Assembly: GCF_035222485.1 (NCBI RefSeq)
Contig: NC_085921.1
Location: 1,302,001-1,366,000 of the forward strand
Length of the DNA: 64,000 nucleotides
From: Podospora pseudoanserina
Taxonomy: Eukaryota; Ascomycota; Sordariomycetes; Sordariales; Podosporaceae
Reading direction: 5' to 3'
The notes under the pieces were generated by a model that made no database searches, was not told where the DNA came from, and saw only the letters and a list, made by a program, of their open reading frames with translations. Of the stretch, positions 20,869 through 31,258 are shown piece after piece; the first letter of the stretch is position 1, and the number at the start of each line of letters is the position of its first letter. Position numbers and translations under genes: made by a program.

Positions 20869-23800
20869 TTAAGCAGACCCGCCAATGTCCATCTCGTTGA
20901 CGGTCCAAGAGTCGTCGACAAAGTCCCGCTTCTCACCAAGGAAGACAAGCCGCTCAGCTTGCTTCTCGAGCGCGCCAACAATATACTTCTGAGCCACCTC
21001 ACGCACTTGATCCTTGGAGACATCGAGAAGCTGCTCGCGCCTCTTCTGCTTCATCTCCTCGGTGATTCCGTACAGGAAGTTGCTCATGCCCTCCTCGTTG
21101 ACAGCCCGGGGCGCATCGACGCCTTGGAAGATGGAAATCTTGGCGTCCTCCAGGTCCCGGTCTGACCACTTCTTGTCAACAGCCCATTGTCCGGCACTGC
21201 GCATGATGTTGATCGTGTTGACCGGGTTGGGGTCGCGGTACGAGTAAAAGCCAAAGATGCCGTCCAGGGCTCGGGAATATGCACCGCCACCGTAGGCGCC
21301 TCCCTTTTCGCGAATCTCGTGATGCAGATGCTTGTGAGTCAAGAGCGACGAGAGCACCTGGAGCGGAGCATTGTCAGGCGATGTGTAGGAGACTGTCGGC
21401 AGAGCGAGCGCGCCATAGTAAACCTGATATGGCAGGGGGTAGAACGATTTGATGTTTCTCGCAAACTGGGTCGCTGGCCTGGCGGGGAAAGTGGCAGGCT
21501 TTTGGGGCACTGAACCCAGGAACTTGGACAGAGCGGCAGTGTTGTTGCTGACGCTTTCAGTATCACAAGTGATCGAAGCCCGAATGTTCCCTGCAAGAGC
21601 AAACTGCTGGATCTGCTTCAACTTGTCGATCACATCGACGAGCTGGTCCGATTCAGGCCGACTTGCCAGGCTCGTTATCAACTTGACTTGCGACAAACCG
21701 CTGACCTGCTCCCGAATAAAAGCATCCCACGACAAGCCCGCTTCAGCTGCTCTGCGGGCATAGGCATGACCGGAAGAGGCAATGTCGTTGACAACGCCAT
21801 CAGCACCAGCCTGGAGAAGCTGCCGGATCTGCGGGGCGGCGTCTGGGCTGTCAAAGTTGGTCTCGACTATCAGCTTGCAAAGCAGATCAAACATGACGGG
21901 AACATTTCTGTCCAGGGCCATGCCTGTGAAAATAAGACCCTCGCTCGCCTGCTTGAAGTCCAACGGGTCCGAGGCTGTGTGATAGCCCACCGACACGCCG
22001 CCAGTCTTCAACTTCATCAGATCCTCCAACTGCTCCATTGTCATGTCCTTGGTACCAAGACGCATGATAGAGTCAGTAAAGAGAGGAATAAGCTGCCGAA
22101 GCTCATCTGGCAGGTTCTCCAACGTGTTGATCGCCCGGAAGTATGTAAGGCCGTTTGTGGGCGCTTCCCGCAACTGAAGTTTGACCTTCTCGACAGTCTC
22201 GTTCCTGAGCCCAACAGGCTCTTTCGATCGTGGAATGTCCTTGACATGTACGCTTGGGAGGCAGCTGAGATCTTCAGTGTTCGACTTTCCTTGCTCAGCC
22301 AGCAAAGCCAACTCCTGTGTTTCAAACGCCTTCTGGGCCTGCTCTTCGCCACCGGCAGACTCGACGGCCTGGGCGATCTTGCCCTTCAGCCTGAATTCCT
22401 CCTCCTTGGCGAGTTCCTGGGCAAACACGGGAGATGGGGCCATGGTGAATGTGAGAGTGTTGTCATTCAACAGGTACTTCTCCATCAAGCCCTCAAGGTA
22501 ACCGCCCTTGGCGTAACGCTCCTCAAAGGCAGCGAGGGTGTCATTCCAAGACAACGAATCAAAAGGGTCGACTCCCGTAAACCACTTGGGCTTGAGACGG
22601 TGCAGGAGAGACATGCCAAAATTAGCTGTCTTGTGCTTCAGACCCAATTCCAGCTGGTGCAGGTAGCCATCAATCTTAGACCGCTCAAAGCCCTTATCCC
22701 GCATTTGACGGAGGATATCCTGCACGGCCGTCTTGAGCTTGGGAACATCGGCTTCCTGGACACCAGTCAGACCGATAGAGAAGATTCCAACCTTGGCCGA
22801 ACTGTCGTAACCGGTGTTGGGACTCCAATCGGTGCCGAGGCCACTCTCAATGAGCCCCTTGTAAAGCGGCGAGCCATAGCCATCCGTGAGCAGCGCCGAG
22901 ATCAAGGAGAGAGAGAAGGACTCTACTACATCGGAAGTGTCGCCGAGGACCCAAGAAACAGAAGTCTTGAATTGCTTGCTGGGGTCCACCAGGGGGTCAA
23001 TGGGTCCATAGAGCTTGACTTCTCTTGGGCCGGAGCTCAGGTCGATAGGCCTGTGGTTGGCCAAATCACCTCTGATAGCCTCAAAAGCACCAAGCTGAGC
23101 GTCAACCTCCCGCAAGTGATCTGCCAGAGGCATATCACCATATGTGAAGATCTTGGCATTGCTCGGGTGGTAGTGCTCAGCATGGAACTGCTTGAGTTGC
23201 TCATACGTCAGGTCGGTGATTTTTTGAGGATCACCACCCGAATTGTTGATATCCGGGAAGATGTGGTCCTGGAAGCGGATGTAGAACAGATAACCAGCAT
23301 CAGACATCTGGCCCTTCATCTCGTTATACACGACACCCTTGAACACAAGCTTCTTATCCTCAGGCTTAGCTTGCGCCTCACCCGAAGCCAGAGCCTGGGG
23401 GTTCTCCGGTCCAATGCGCCACCCTTCCTGGGTAAAGTCAGACTTCTTGAGCAGAGGGCGCAGTGTGGCATCTAGGTAAACCGACATGAGGTTCTTGTAA
23501 TCCTGGGCGTTGGTCGTGGCGAAGGGGTAGAATGTGTGGTCCGAGGCCGTAAAAGCGTTCATGAAGTTGGAGAGGGTGCGTGGGAGCATCTTGAAGAATG
23601 GGTCACGAATGGGATATCTTTACCCAGTTAGCCTAGCTCCAGCGAGATAGATGTTGAATAGAGTGGCCAGCTACACACTTTTCACTACCACAGAGCGTGG
23701 TGTGCTCCAGGATATGCGGGACACCGGTGTCATCCGGTGGGTTGGTCTTGAAACCGATTGAGAAGACATTGTTGCTGTCGTCTCGCGCAATATGGAGATG

Positions 23801-23965
23801 TTCGGCACCCGTCTTGTCGTGCCGCAGGTGCAGTGCCGTCAGTTCCAGCTCTGGCACATGCTTCGTCCGCAAAAGTGTGAAGCCGTGAAGTTTCTCGCCG
23901 ATCTTGGGAAGCTGCGAGAGCTCCGCGGCAGCCTTTGCACTGCGTTTGACCGTGTTGCGAAGCAT
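20869..23965 (-). CDS. CYM1: mitochondrial presequence protease Cym1/PreP (M16C)
   Basis: This is a zinc metalloprotease of the mitochondrial matrix/intermembrane space that degrades cleaved presequences and other short peptides. Exons 23965-23679 and 23617-20869, with a 61-bp intron (GTGTGT...TAAAG), join to 1011 residues, the usual Cym1 size. The N-terminus ([15 protein letters not shown]) is basic and suits a targeting presequence. The inverted zinc motif HILEH is at about 84-88, followed by [19 protein letters not shown], rebuilt exactly across the intron. Downstream are the PreP motifs [15 protein letters not shown] and GWRIGPENP, and a late [12 protein letters not shown]. The acceptor is AAG rather than the usual YAG. 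It is transcribed away from the taxilin gene. Confidence 0.95.
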
Positions 23966-24904
23966 GCTTCCAAGTTGCTACAGTCGTCGTTCGATATTAT
24001 GAGGCGGATGCAGCGGACCGGCCGGGTTTTCCAGCTCAGGTAAGTGTGAAGCTGTGCGTTGACAGCAGACCTGCGGCTGTCCTGGAGTCGGGATTTGGGG
24101 GTTGTAGTCGATGTGATCGACTTGATGGAATCAAATGGTTCAATGATGGAAATTCAGAAATTGAGCCATCCCGTTGGGCGTGGCGCGTTAGAAAATTGTT
24201 AGCAAGGAACAGTAGTTACTACTGCATTTTGGGAGATGGGAGAGGTACTAGTATATCGCTCAACGGCCCGACTCGCAACACGCGGGACCGCTGAGTCGGG
24301 CGGGTTAACGTCCCGAGTTACAGCGAGGCAGGCGAGGCACAGCGAGGACGAGCTCCACTGTTCCAGGTTTGCCAGCCTGAAGAGTGAGGCTTGTTCGGGG
24401 CAGAACCTGGGGACTAATGCAATTGCGACGACATCCAATTCTGGAGCCACGCAGGAGCAATCTCTGCATTCAACCACGCCGAGCGAGCAATATCACCATC
24501 CCCAAACCTGACGCTGCCCGGATCGCACGAGAGCACACGACACCCCCCTACGGCAGCCTGGAATTCTCAGTGAATTATAGAGGAGGCTATAGAGCAGGCA
24601 AACAATAGCCACCACCGCCCGTGCACGGCGGGACGCATGCAATTTGTGTGACCAGGCGAGCGTCTTCTGTTTGAATTAACCGACACATCGACACTTTCGC
24701 TTCCTCCTCGACGACAAGCCTCCGCGTCACCCTCGTATATCCGTCTTGCTCCTGGTTTTAGGACTTTTGGAATAGCATCAGGTCGAATTCCCGGTTGCGA
24801 GTAGCAACAGCCACAAGTTTACTGGCTTGGGATTGCCGTAGCCCCGCATCGCATCGTTTTGCCTGCCCAGTCAACCCTAACGCACTCTGAGATCTGTGAG
24901 CATC
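23966..24904. promoter_or_regulatory. divergent promoter region of CYM1 and the taxilin gene
   Basis: This 939-bp spacer separates two start codons that point away from each other, so it must hold both promoters and 5' leaders. No coding feature is supported and I could not point to a specific transcription-factor site. Confidence 0.5.
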
Positions 24905-26730
24905 ATGTCGAACGCCAGCCCCCTCGTGGCTTCACCTGCCGCGACGGCTCCCCGACCAGCTACACCGGCAGCCAACGGAGTTCCGAGTCAACCGCCGCCT
25001 GCCGATACCGTCCCCGTCGCGAATGGCCATGCTGCCCACACGCACGAGAACCGGCCCGCCCCCGCCCCGCCTTCGGCCGCTGCCATGACGGGGAAGAAGG
25101 GGAAGCAGAAGAAGCCGGAGCCGACCGAGGCCTCGAAGCTTATCGCCCAGCGCATTTCCCAGCTTGAACTCGACGCCGCAGGAGAAAAGGATCAGGAGGC
25201 CGAGATTGGTGGGTGTTCACCCTGTTTTCTGTGTGTCTGGTGGGGAGGTTTCGCTGGTCGCCACGTTGTCGGGGAAAAAAGGCATTTTTTGGGGTTCCTC
25301 TTTGCACAAACCTCACACCCAGGACTACGGGACCACGAAACACAAGCCAGTTATGACTGGAATATGGGCTGACAGAGATCGTACGCAGAACGGGAAGTCA
25401 AGAAGGCCAACAGGGAGTTACACACCCAGACCTCTCGGATGAACGACTTGCAAAAGATTGATCATCTGACGAAGCGATGTTCGGATCTTCTGGCTGAGAT
25501 GAAACGCCACGAGCGAGAAAGCATCAAGAACAAGAAACGCGGCGACCAGCTCCAGAAGGATAAGGACAACACTCGTACCGAGTTAAACAAGACCACGTCC
25601 CTGAAGGAGAAGTTAGAGAAACTCTGCCGGGAACTTCAAAAAGAGAACAACAAGCTTAAGGTTTGTATACGGCTGTTTCGGTCTGGCAGGACTGAGGGAC
25701 TTTGTGCTGACTTGTCTGCAGAATGAGAATAAAACACTCAGCGATACCCAAATCCGCAGCCAACAGACATGGGACGAAAGGTATTCTGGGTTGCTCCGCA
25801 GGATGGATGACCAGCAGGAGGAGAAGGACAATCCGCGCAAACAAGTGGTCGACATGAATACGGAAAAATTGTATGTGCGAACCTTTGCTCGTGGTTTTGA
25901 GCTCATCGTTGCTTACAAGCGTAGTTTCCGAGATCGCTTCAAGTCCATGATCGACCAATACGAGCTCCGCGAGTTGCACTTTCATTCCCAGATGCGCACC
26001 AAGGAACTCGAGGTCCAGTATAACCTCGCCAGATTTGAGCGCGAGAAGAAGAACTACGAGGCTGAGCTCACCCGGTCACGCCAGCTTAATGCGCAGGTGC
26101 AAACATTTTCCCAGACCGAATCAGAACTGAGACACCAGCTTAACGTGTATGTGGAGAAGTTCAAGCAGGTATGTTGTCCCTTCTCGCCGGCCACCCAGGG
26201 CGTGTTGGAGTAACATAGTCGCACAGGTCGAGGATACTCTGAACAACAGCAATGAGTTGTTTATGACTTTCCGCAAGGAAATGGAGGACATGTCCAAGAA
26301 GACCAAGAGGCTGGAGCGCGAGAACGAGACTCTGAAGCGGAAGCATGACCAGGTCAACAGCAACATCTTCAAGATGGCCGAGGAACGTACCAAGAACCTT
26401 AGCGAGGTTGAGGATTTGAAGAAGAAGGTGGACAAGCTGAATGGCATTATCCGGCAGATGCAGCAGCAGGGCCGTGGCATTCCCCAGGGTCTCACCAACC
26501 CTGTTGAGAATGGGTACGCGGAAGGCGACCTCGAGGGTGACGAGAGCGAGTATGAGGATGAGTACGACGAGGGTGAGGAAGATGAGGAGGTCAGCGATGA
26601 TGGGGACGAGTACGATGATGAGACCGAGGACGAGTCGCAGCAGCAGCAGCAGCAGCAGCCTCAGCCTTATGGCCCCGAAAGACCTCCCCCTGCCCCCGCG
26701 GCCACCACTACCACTAACGGTCATCGCTAG
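24905..26730 (+). CDS. taxilin-family coiled-coil protein
   Basis: Taxilins are long coiled-coil proteins that bind syntaxins and act in vesicle traffic. Five exons are inferred: 24905-25208, 25389-25660, 25722-25870, 25925-26168 and 26227-26730, giving 490 residues. The second junction uses CGCAG and restores EIEREVKKAN. The 54-bp intron at 25871-25924 (GTATGT...CGTAG) has no in-frame stop and is a multiple of three; removing it restores the taxilin-typical EKFFRDRFKSM. The head is Pro/Ala-rich. The coiled coil runs from about residue 75 to 405 with LCRELQKENN, YELRELHFHSQMRTKELEVQ and a Leu/Lys/Glu heptad pattern. The tail is very acidic (EDEYDEGEEDEE), then poly-Gln and proline-rich. Confidence 0.9.
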
Positions 26731-27265
26731 GGAGTATGTCGGATAGTGTGGCAGTGAATTATATGCATCTTTCAGCGGAACAAAAGTGCGATTCTCCCCT
26801 CTCTACTTGCTGACTGACGTTGGTGAGCAGTAACTTTTGTACAGTGATGAATTGGTCCATATGCTGTGTCAGTATGTTTGTACTGCCACTTGAAATCGGT
26901 CCTGGCCGGGTCGAGTCAAATAGTTTGTTTGGGTCTTTTGAGTTTGATGATATCATCATGAGCAAGACTTGAGAGTTATGCACCAACTCGACGCCATATC
27001 GTTCTAAACATCTCGCATTACTACCATTGCCCGAGCTTTATGCAGATATAGAGCCGAAGTACCCCACCAAAGCATCACTTGCATCAATCCGGTTCCACTT
27101 CTTGCTGCGAGACACTGCATTGTGCCGAGACTCTGTCCACACTTGGCTGTTGTGGCCCCCATATGGGAGAGAGAGCCAGAGCCTGCCGCCGACTTTCCTG
27201 CTGGCCTGCCTACATGCGCTCTATCGTTTTGCTGTTGAAGCTGCCATTCTTGAAACAGTGTTTCC

Positions 27266-27316
<51 letters not shown>

Positions 27317-27860
27317 TTCAATGTTCTCCTTTTGCGATCCTGGGTCTTCATTCCTCGACGACCGCGCCACTTAGTAATTCGGGCCAGCGTGTACTGTACC
27401 TACCGTAACCTGAGATAGACCTTACCCTATTCTGCCGCCTCCCAACCCTGGCTTGGAACGAACCGAACCCTTTGTTTGCGCGCGCCTTGCGACGACACAA
27501 ACTCCGTTCCTGGATTTTTGACGACGGGGCTGTTTTTATTCTTCCTTATTACCACCTATGATTCCTCCGATTGCTTTCGATCCATCGATGCCGATACAAC
27601 AAAAGATTGTTTGCGCCACTAGGCTGCGGCGACGGTTTTCTTGAATCATTCGCTGCTGCGCGCCAGGAGGTGTGGTTTATGTTGGAGAGAGAGAGGACAG
27701 AGTTGCGAGAGGGATATCATCATCGTCCGGGCTGAATAGGAAAGCGAATAAATAACTTTCGAATAAAACCAACACACACACACATACACACACACTCAAA
27801 CCGAAGCTTCTACCCGGCCATTATCCTGGGTCCCCCGACTTTACACAAAGCGAGCCCAAA
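26731..27860. other. intergenic region with CTTT microsatellite
   Basis: No gene is seen. It contains the TTTC tract at 27267-27318, an ACAC-rich stretch near 27770-27795, and the promoter/leader of the following gene. Confidence 0.55.
27267..27318. repeat. TTTC tetranucleotide microsatellite
   Basis: About 13 uninterrupted copies of the 4-base unit TTTC. In shadow frames it appears as Phe/Leu/Ser or Lys/Glu repeats. Confidence 0.95.
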
Positions 27861-29279
27861 ATGGCCTTCATTCAGGACCCCCGCATGCGCCAACGCTGGA
27901 ACCAAATCTCGCACACGACCGAGGCCGTCACCGAGACGGCAGCGGCCAACATTTGGACATTTGGACACACGTACATCACCCCTTGCCTTGGCTCCATCGG
28001 CCAGGCTTTGGACTCGTGCACCTCTGTCTGTCTTGGCGACCGGGAGGACCGCGCGAGACGCGCACGGGAGCGAGACCATGGCGCGAGGAGGACGAGGGCG
28101 GAATACACGTTTGACTTTTATGACGATTGGGATGATTACTATGGTGATGTTGAAGACGGTCCCGACCACCGTGAGAATGGTGGGGGGAGTGGTGGTGGCG
28201 GTGGTTGGGGGAGGTGGGGGGTGAATAGTGAGGATTGGGATAGGTTGTTGGCTGGGACCGGTGCGGTGAGGGGGGGGCAGGGGGAGGAGGTTGATCAGCA
28301 GCCGAGGAGGAAACGGGGGATGAGTTATGGGACTAGTCGGATAAGGAGGAAGGGGACGGGGTTGGTGGAGGAGGAGGATCCGAATGTGATTCCTAGGACG
28401 GCGCCGCTGGGGTTCTTGGGGAGGCTGCCGTTTAAGATTGTGGGGAGTTTGAGGTATAAGCCTTCGGCGGCGAATTTGAGGGAGCACCCTGGTGGTGGGA
28501 CTTTTGGGAGGGGGGGTGCGGGGGATGAGGATAGGCCTTTGCTGGGGGCGCAGGAAGAGGAGCATGATGGGAAGAGGCAGAGGAAACGGGGAGGGGAGGA
28601 GTCGAGTACTAGGACGAGGAGCAATACGACGGAGTCGGGGGATACGAGCAGTTCGTATAGGTCAAGAGGGGATTTGTTTCCAAGTGATGGGGAGGGGGAT
28701 GAGGATGCGGTGCCGTTGGATGAGAATGAGTTCACGGTTGCGCTGAATAGGGTTGGGGTTGATGATCGGAGTAGCAATAGGACACGGAGCAGCAAGGGGA
28801 AACGACCGGCTGATAGGGATAGTAAGAAGGGGCTGTCGAGGACGGTATCGAGGACCACGCTTGATTCAGCGTACACGCCAGACTCAGCGTCGCCTCTTCC
28901 GACGTATGAGGATGGGGATGCTGTGCCGTTGTCTATGCAGCAACTGCAACAAGAGGAAGAGCGTGCCAAGAAGGAGGAGGATGAAGAGATTAAGAGGAGG
29001 AGGAGGGCAGCAAGCCAGTTGGCGGTGAAGAGGGGTCTGAGTGTGGATGACTATCAGGATGAGTCCGAAGACCAGTCACCATGCAGCATCAACCAGAGCT
29101 TACCAAACTCTGACCCTGACGAAGAAACCCAACCTAAATTAGAGGCAAAGATACCAGTGGAAGAACCACAAAGACACCAGCAACAACAAGAGCTGGAATT
29201 ACCTACAGAACCCAAGAAGATGTCAGAGGTGGAACCGGCGGTTCGGTTTGTGCCCGCGAAGCTGCCTCATTTTGGGTGA
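27861..29279 (+). CDS. uncharacterised fungal protein
   Basis: This single-exon ORF of 472 residues has a good ATG context (CAAAATGG). The N-terminal ~75 residues look folded and conserved (MAFIQDPRMRQRWNQISHTT, then IWTFGHTYITPCLGSIGQAL). A basic linker and an acidic aromatic patch, FDFYDDWDDYYGD, follow. The middle is Gly-rich, then comes a hydrophobic segment PLGFLGRLPFKIVGSLRYKPSAA at about 175-200. The second half is disordered, rich in Ser/Arg/Glu/Asp, ending with a Lys/Glu/Gln tail (VRFVPAKLPHF). I do not recognise a functional domain. The coding strand turns sharply G-rich after about 28090. A role in signalling or membrane association is possible but unsupported. Confidence 0.8.
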   Translation: MAFIQDPRMRQRWNQISHTTEAVTETAAANIWTFGHTYITPCLGSIGQALDSCTSVCLGDREDRARRARERDHGARRTRAEYTFDFYDDWDDYYGDVEDGPDHRENGGGSGGGGGWGRWGVNSEDWDRLLAGTGAVRGGQGEEVDQQPRRKRGMSYGTSRIRRKGTGLVEEEDPNVIPRTAPLGFLGRLPFKIVGSLRYKPSAANLREHPGGGTFGRGGAGDEDRPLLGAQEEEHDGKRQRKRGGEESSTRTRSNTTESGDTSSSYRSRGDLFPSDGEGDEDAVPLDENEFTVALNRVGVDDRSSNRTRSSKGKRPADRDSKKGLSRTVSRTTLDSAYTPDSASPLPTYEDGDAVPLSMQQLQQEEERAKKEEDEEIKRRRRAASQLAVKRGLSVDDYQDESEDQSPCSINQSLPNSDPDEETQPKLEAKIPVEEPQRHQQQQELELPTEPKKMSEVEPAVRFVPAKLPHFG

Positions 29280-29977
29280 TCGGACATGATTATTAGCATA
29301 GCATTATTACAGAGACGAATGGGGGAGGGAGGGTCATGACAAATGAGACGATAACGATGAATTCAATGTTTGTACAACGTCTTTATGGGATTAGTTGGTA
29401 GCGAAGAGGTCAGGTTCGGTAGGGATTCATGATAGATTTCTAGTGTTTTTATCATTACTATTGATTATTATGAAGCCAGAATGAACCAACAAACTCACCC
29501 ATCAAAGGCAAATCGGACGGGTTTCAGATCCCTACTTCTTCAACTCCGTCCCCAAGAGATGGATCTGACGTTTCAGCTGGAAGCTCACTCTTGCCCTACA
29601 GTTGGAGATGCCTCGGCAACATGCCCTTCTTTGAGGCGTCGAGGGTGCTTCCCCGCATCTCCCCCCCAGGTTTTGGGTCCTTGGCGGCGCTGTGGGTCCG
29701 GGGTAGGGTGGGTTTCCCGCCCTTTTCTAGACCGTTTTGGGGAGGGAGTTCGTTGATGACGGGGTATTGAGGCAGGGGGAGATCAATCTGGCTGGGTTTG
29801 TAGAAAGAATATATTTGGGGTAGGTCTTTCTCTTTTTCCTTTCCTGTTTTTCCTTTTGCCTTGGGAGATATATCCCGCTTGTTTCCAACATTTCTCGGTT
29901 TTTACATCTTACACATCTTCGAGCGGGCTCATCTACACTTACACCAACTCACCCACCTTTCTCACTATTCCTACAAG
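29280..29977. other. spacer and nitronate monooxygenase leader
   Basis: No supported gene. The last ~120 bases are open in frame with the next gene but have no ATG, so they are treated as 5' leader. Confidence 0.55.
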
Positions 29978-31036
29978 ATGGCCTCCTCCGGCCCCATCAC
30001 CACCCCGCTCACAACCCTCCTGGGAATCAAACACCCCATCCTCCTCGCCGGCATGGCCCGCACCTCCTCCGCCCCGCTCGCCGCCGCGGTCTCCAACGCC
30101 GGCGGTTTAGGGGTTATCGGCGGCTTCATGTACACCCCCGACCAGCTCCGCGGCATCGTCACAGAGCTCAAGTCCCTGCTTGCTCACCCCTCCCTCCCCT
30201 TCGGTATCGATCTTGCCCTCCCACAAGTCGGGGGCAACGCGAGAAAGACAAACCACGATTACACCAACGGTAAACTCGACGAGCTGATTGATATCACGAT
30301 TGAGTCCGGTGCAAAACTGTTTGTTTGCGCGGTGGGGATCCCGCCGAAGCATGTAATTGAACGGTTGCACAACGCAGGGATTCTAATCATGAACATGGTT
30401 GGTCACCCCAAGCACGCGGTGAAAGCGTTGGATCTTGGGGTTGATATGGTCTGCCCTCAGGGGGGGGAGGGGGGGGGGCACACGGGGGATATCAGTGGGA
30501 CGGTGCTTATTCCTGCGGTGGTTGATGTTGCGAGGAAATACAAACCCCAGATGCTCAACGGGCAGAGTGCTATGGTTGTTGCTGCGGGAGGGATTCATAA
30601 CGGGAGGGGGCTGGCTGCTGCTTTGATGCAGGGTGCTGTTGGGGTTTGGGTCGGGACGCGCTTTGTTGCTTCGGTTGAGGCGGGGTGTTCGGAGCAGCAT
30701 AAGCAGGCTGTTGTCGAGTGCGGCTTTGACGAGACGGAGAGGACGTTGGTGTTGAGTGGACGGCCGTTGAGGATGAAGACGAATGATTGGGTTAGGGGGT
30801 GGCATGCGAAGCCGGATATGATTAGGGAGTTGACCGGGAAGGGGGTGGTGCCGATTGAGTATGATCTTGATAAGGGGAATGAGATTGATGTGCCTCATCT
30901 CATGGGCCAGGTTGCGGGCGCGATCCAAAAGGTGCAGCCGGCCAGGGAGATTGTCGAGGAGATGGTGGAGGAGGCGGTGCAGATGTTGAGGTTGGGGGGG
31001 CAGTATCTTGCCGGGAATAAAGGGTCCAAGTTGTAG
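29978..31036 (+). CDS. nitronate monooxygenase (2-nitropropane dioxygenase family)
   Basis: This FMN-dependent TIM-barrel enzyme oxidises alkyl nitronates such as propionate 3-nitronate and detoxifies them in fungi and plants. The ORF from the ATG at 29978 encodes 352 residues. The N-terminal FMN-binding stretch is ILLAGMARTSSAPLAAAVSN followed by AGGLGVIGG. The family hallmark GGEGGGHTGD lies near residue 165, with the presumed catalytic His. AAGGIHNGRGLAAALMQGA and VWVGTRF complete the phosphate-binding side. The frame stays open upstream but without an ATG, so the ATG at MASSGPITTP is chosen. The conserved glycine stretch is written almost wholly with GGG codons, in line with the G-rich second half. 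Confidence 0.93.
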   Translation: MASSGPITTPLTTLLGIKHPILLAGMARTSSAPLAAAVSNAGGLGVIGGFMYTPDQLRGIVTELKSLLAHPSLPFGIDLALPQVGGNARKTNHDYTNGKLDELIDITIESGAKLFVCAVGIPPKHVIERLHNAGILIMNMVGHPKHAVKALDLGVDMVCPQGGEGGGHTGDISGTVLIPAVVDVARKYKPQMLNGQSAMVVAAGGIHNGRGLAAALMQGAVGVWVGTRFVASVEAGCSEQHKQAVVECGFDETERTLVLSGRPLRMKTNDWVRGWHAKPDMIRELTGKGVVPIEYDLDKGNEIDVPHLMGQVAGAIQKVQPAREIVEEMVEEAVQMLRLGGQYLAGNKGSKL

Positions 31037-31258
31037 ATAATAGGGATATGTTTCGGCTGTGTCGTTTTTCAAGTCAATATCAAAGCGTGTGAGTTTCTGA
31101 TCAAGTTCCCCGTACATTTGAATCCTTCTATTCCTGAATTTTGAGTGGATTATGTACAATTAAATCAAGAAAAGTCTATACCCTCCGTATGCCCTCTATC
31201 TATGTGTATCCTACAGCATTACTACAAATCCTTTACCACCAGCTTGCTACAACTGCTT

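Noticed and set aside
21688-23475. 595-codon plus-strand ORF opposite CYM1
   Set aside because: It is the exact antisense of the conserved Cym1 coding sequence, has no domain, and arises from codon bias.
28200-29000. Overlapping Arg/Gly-rich ORFs on both strands in the 27.9-kb gene
   Set aside because: Shadow frames of purine-rich coding DNA.
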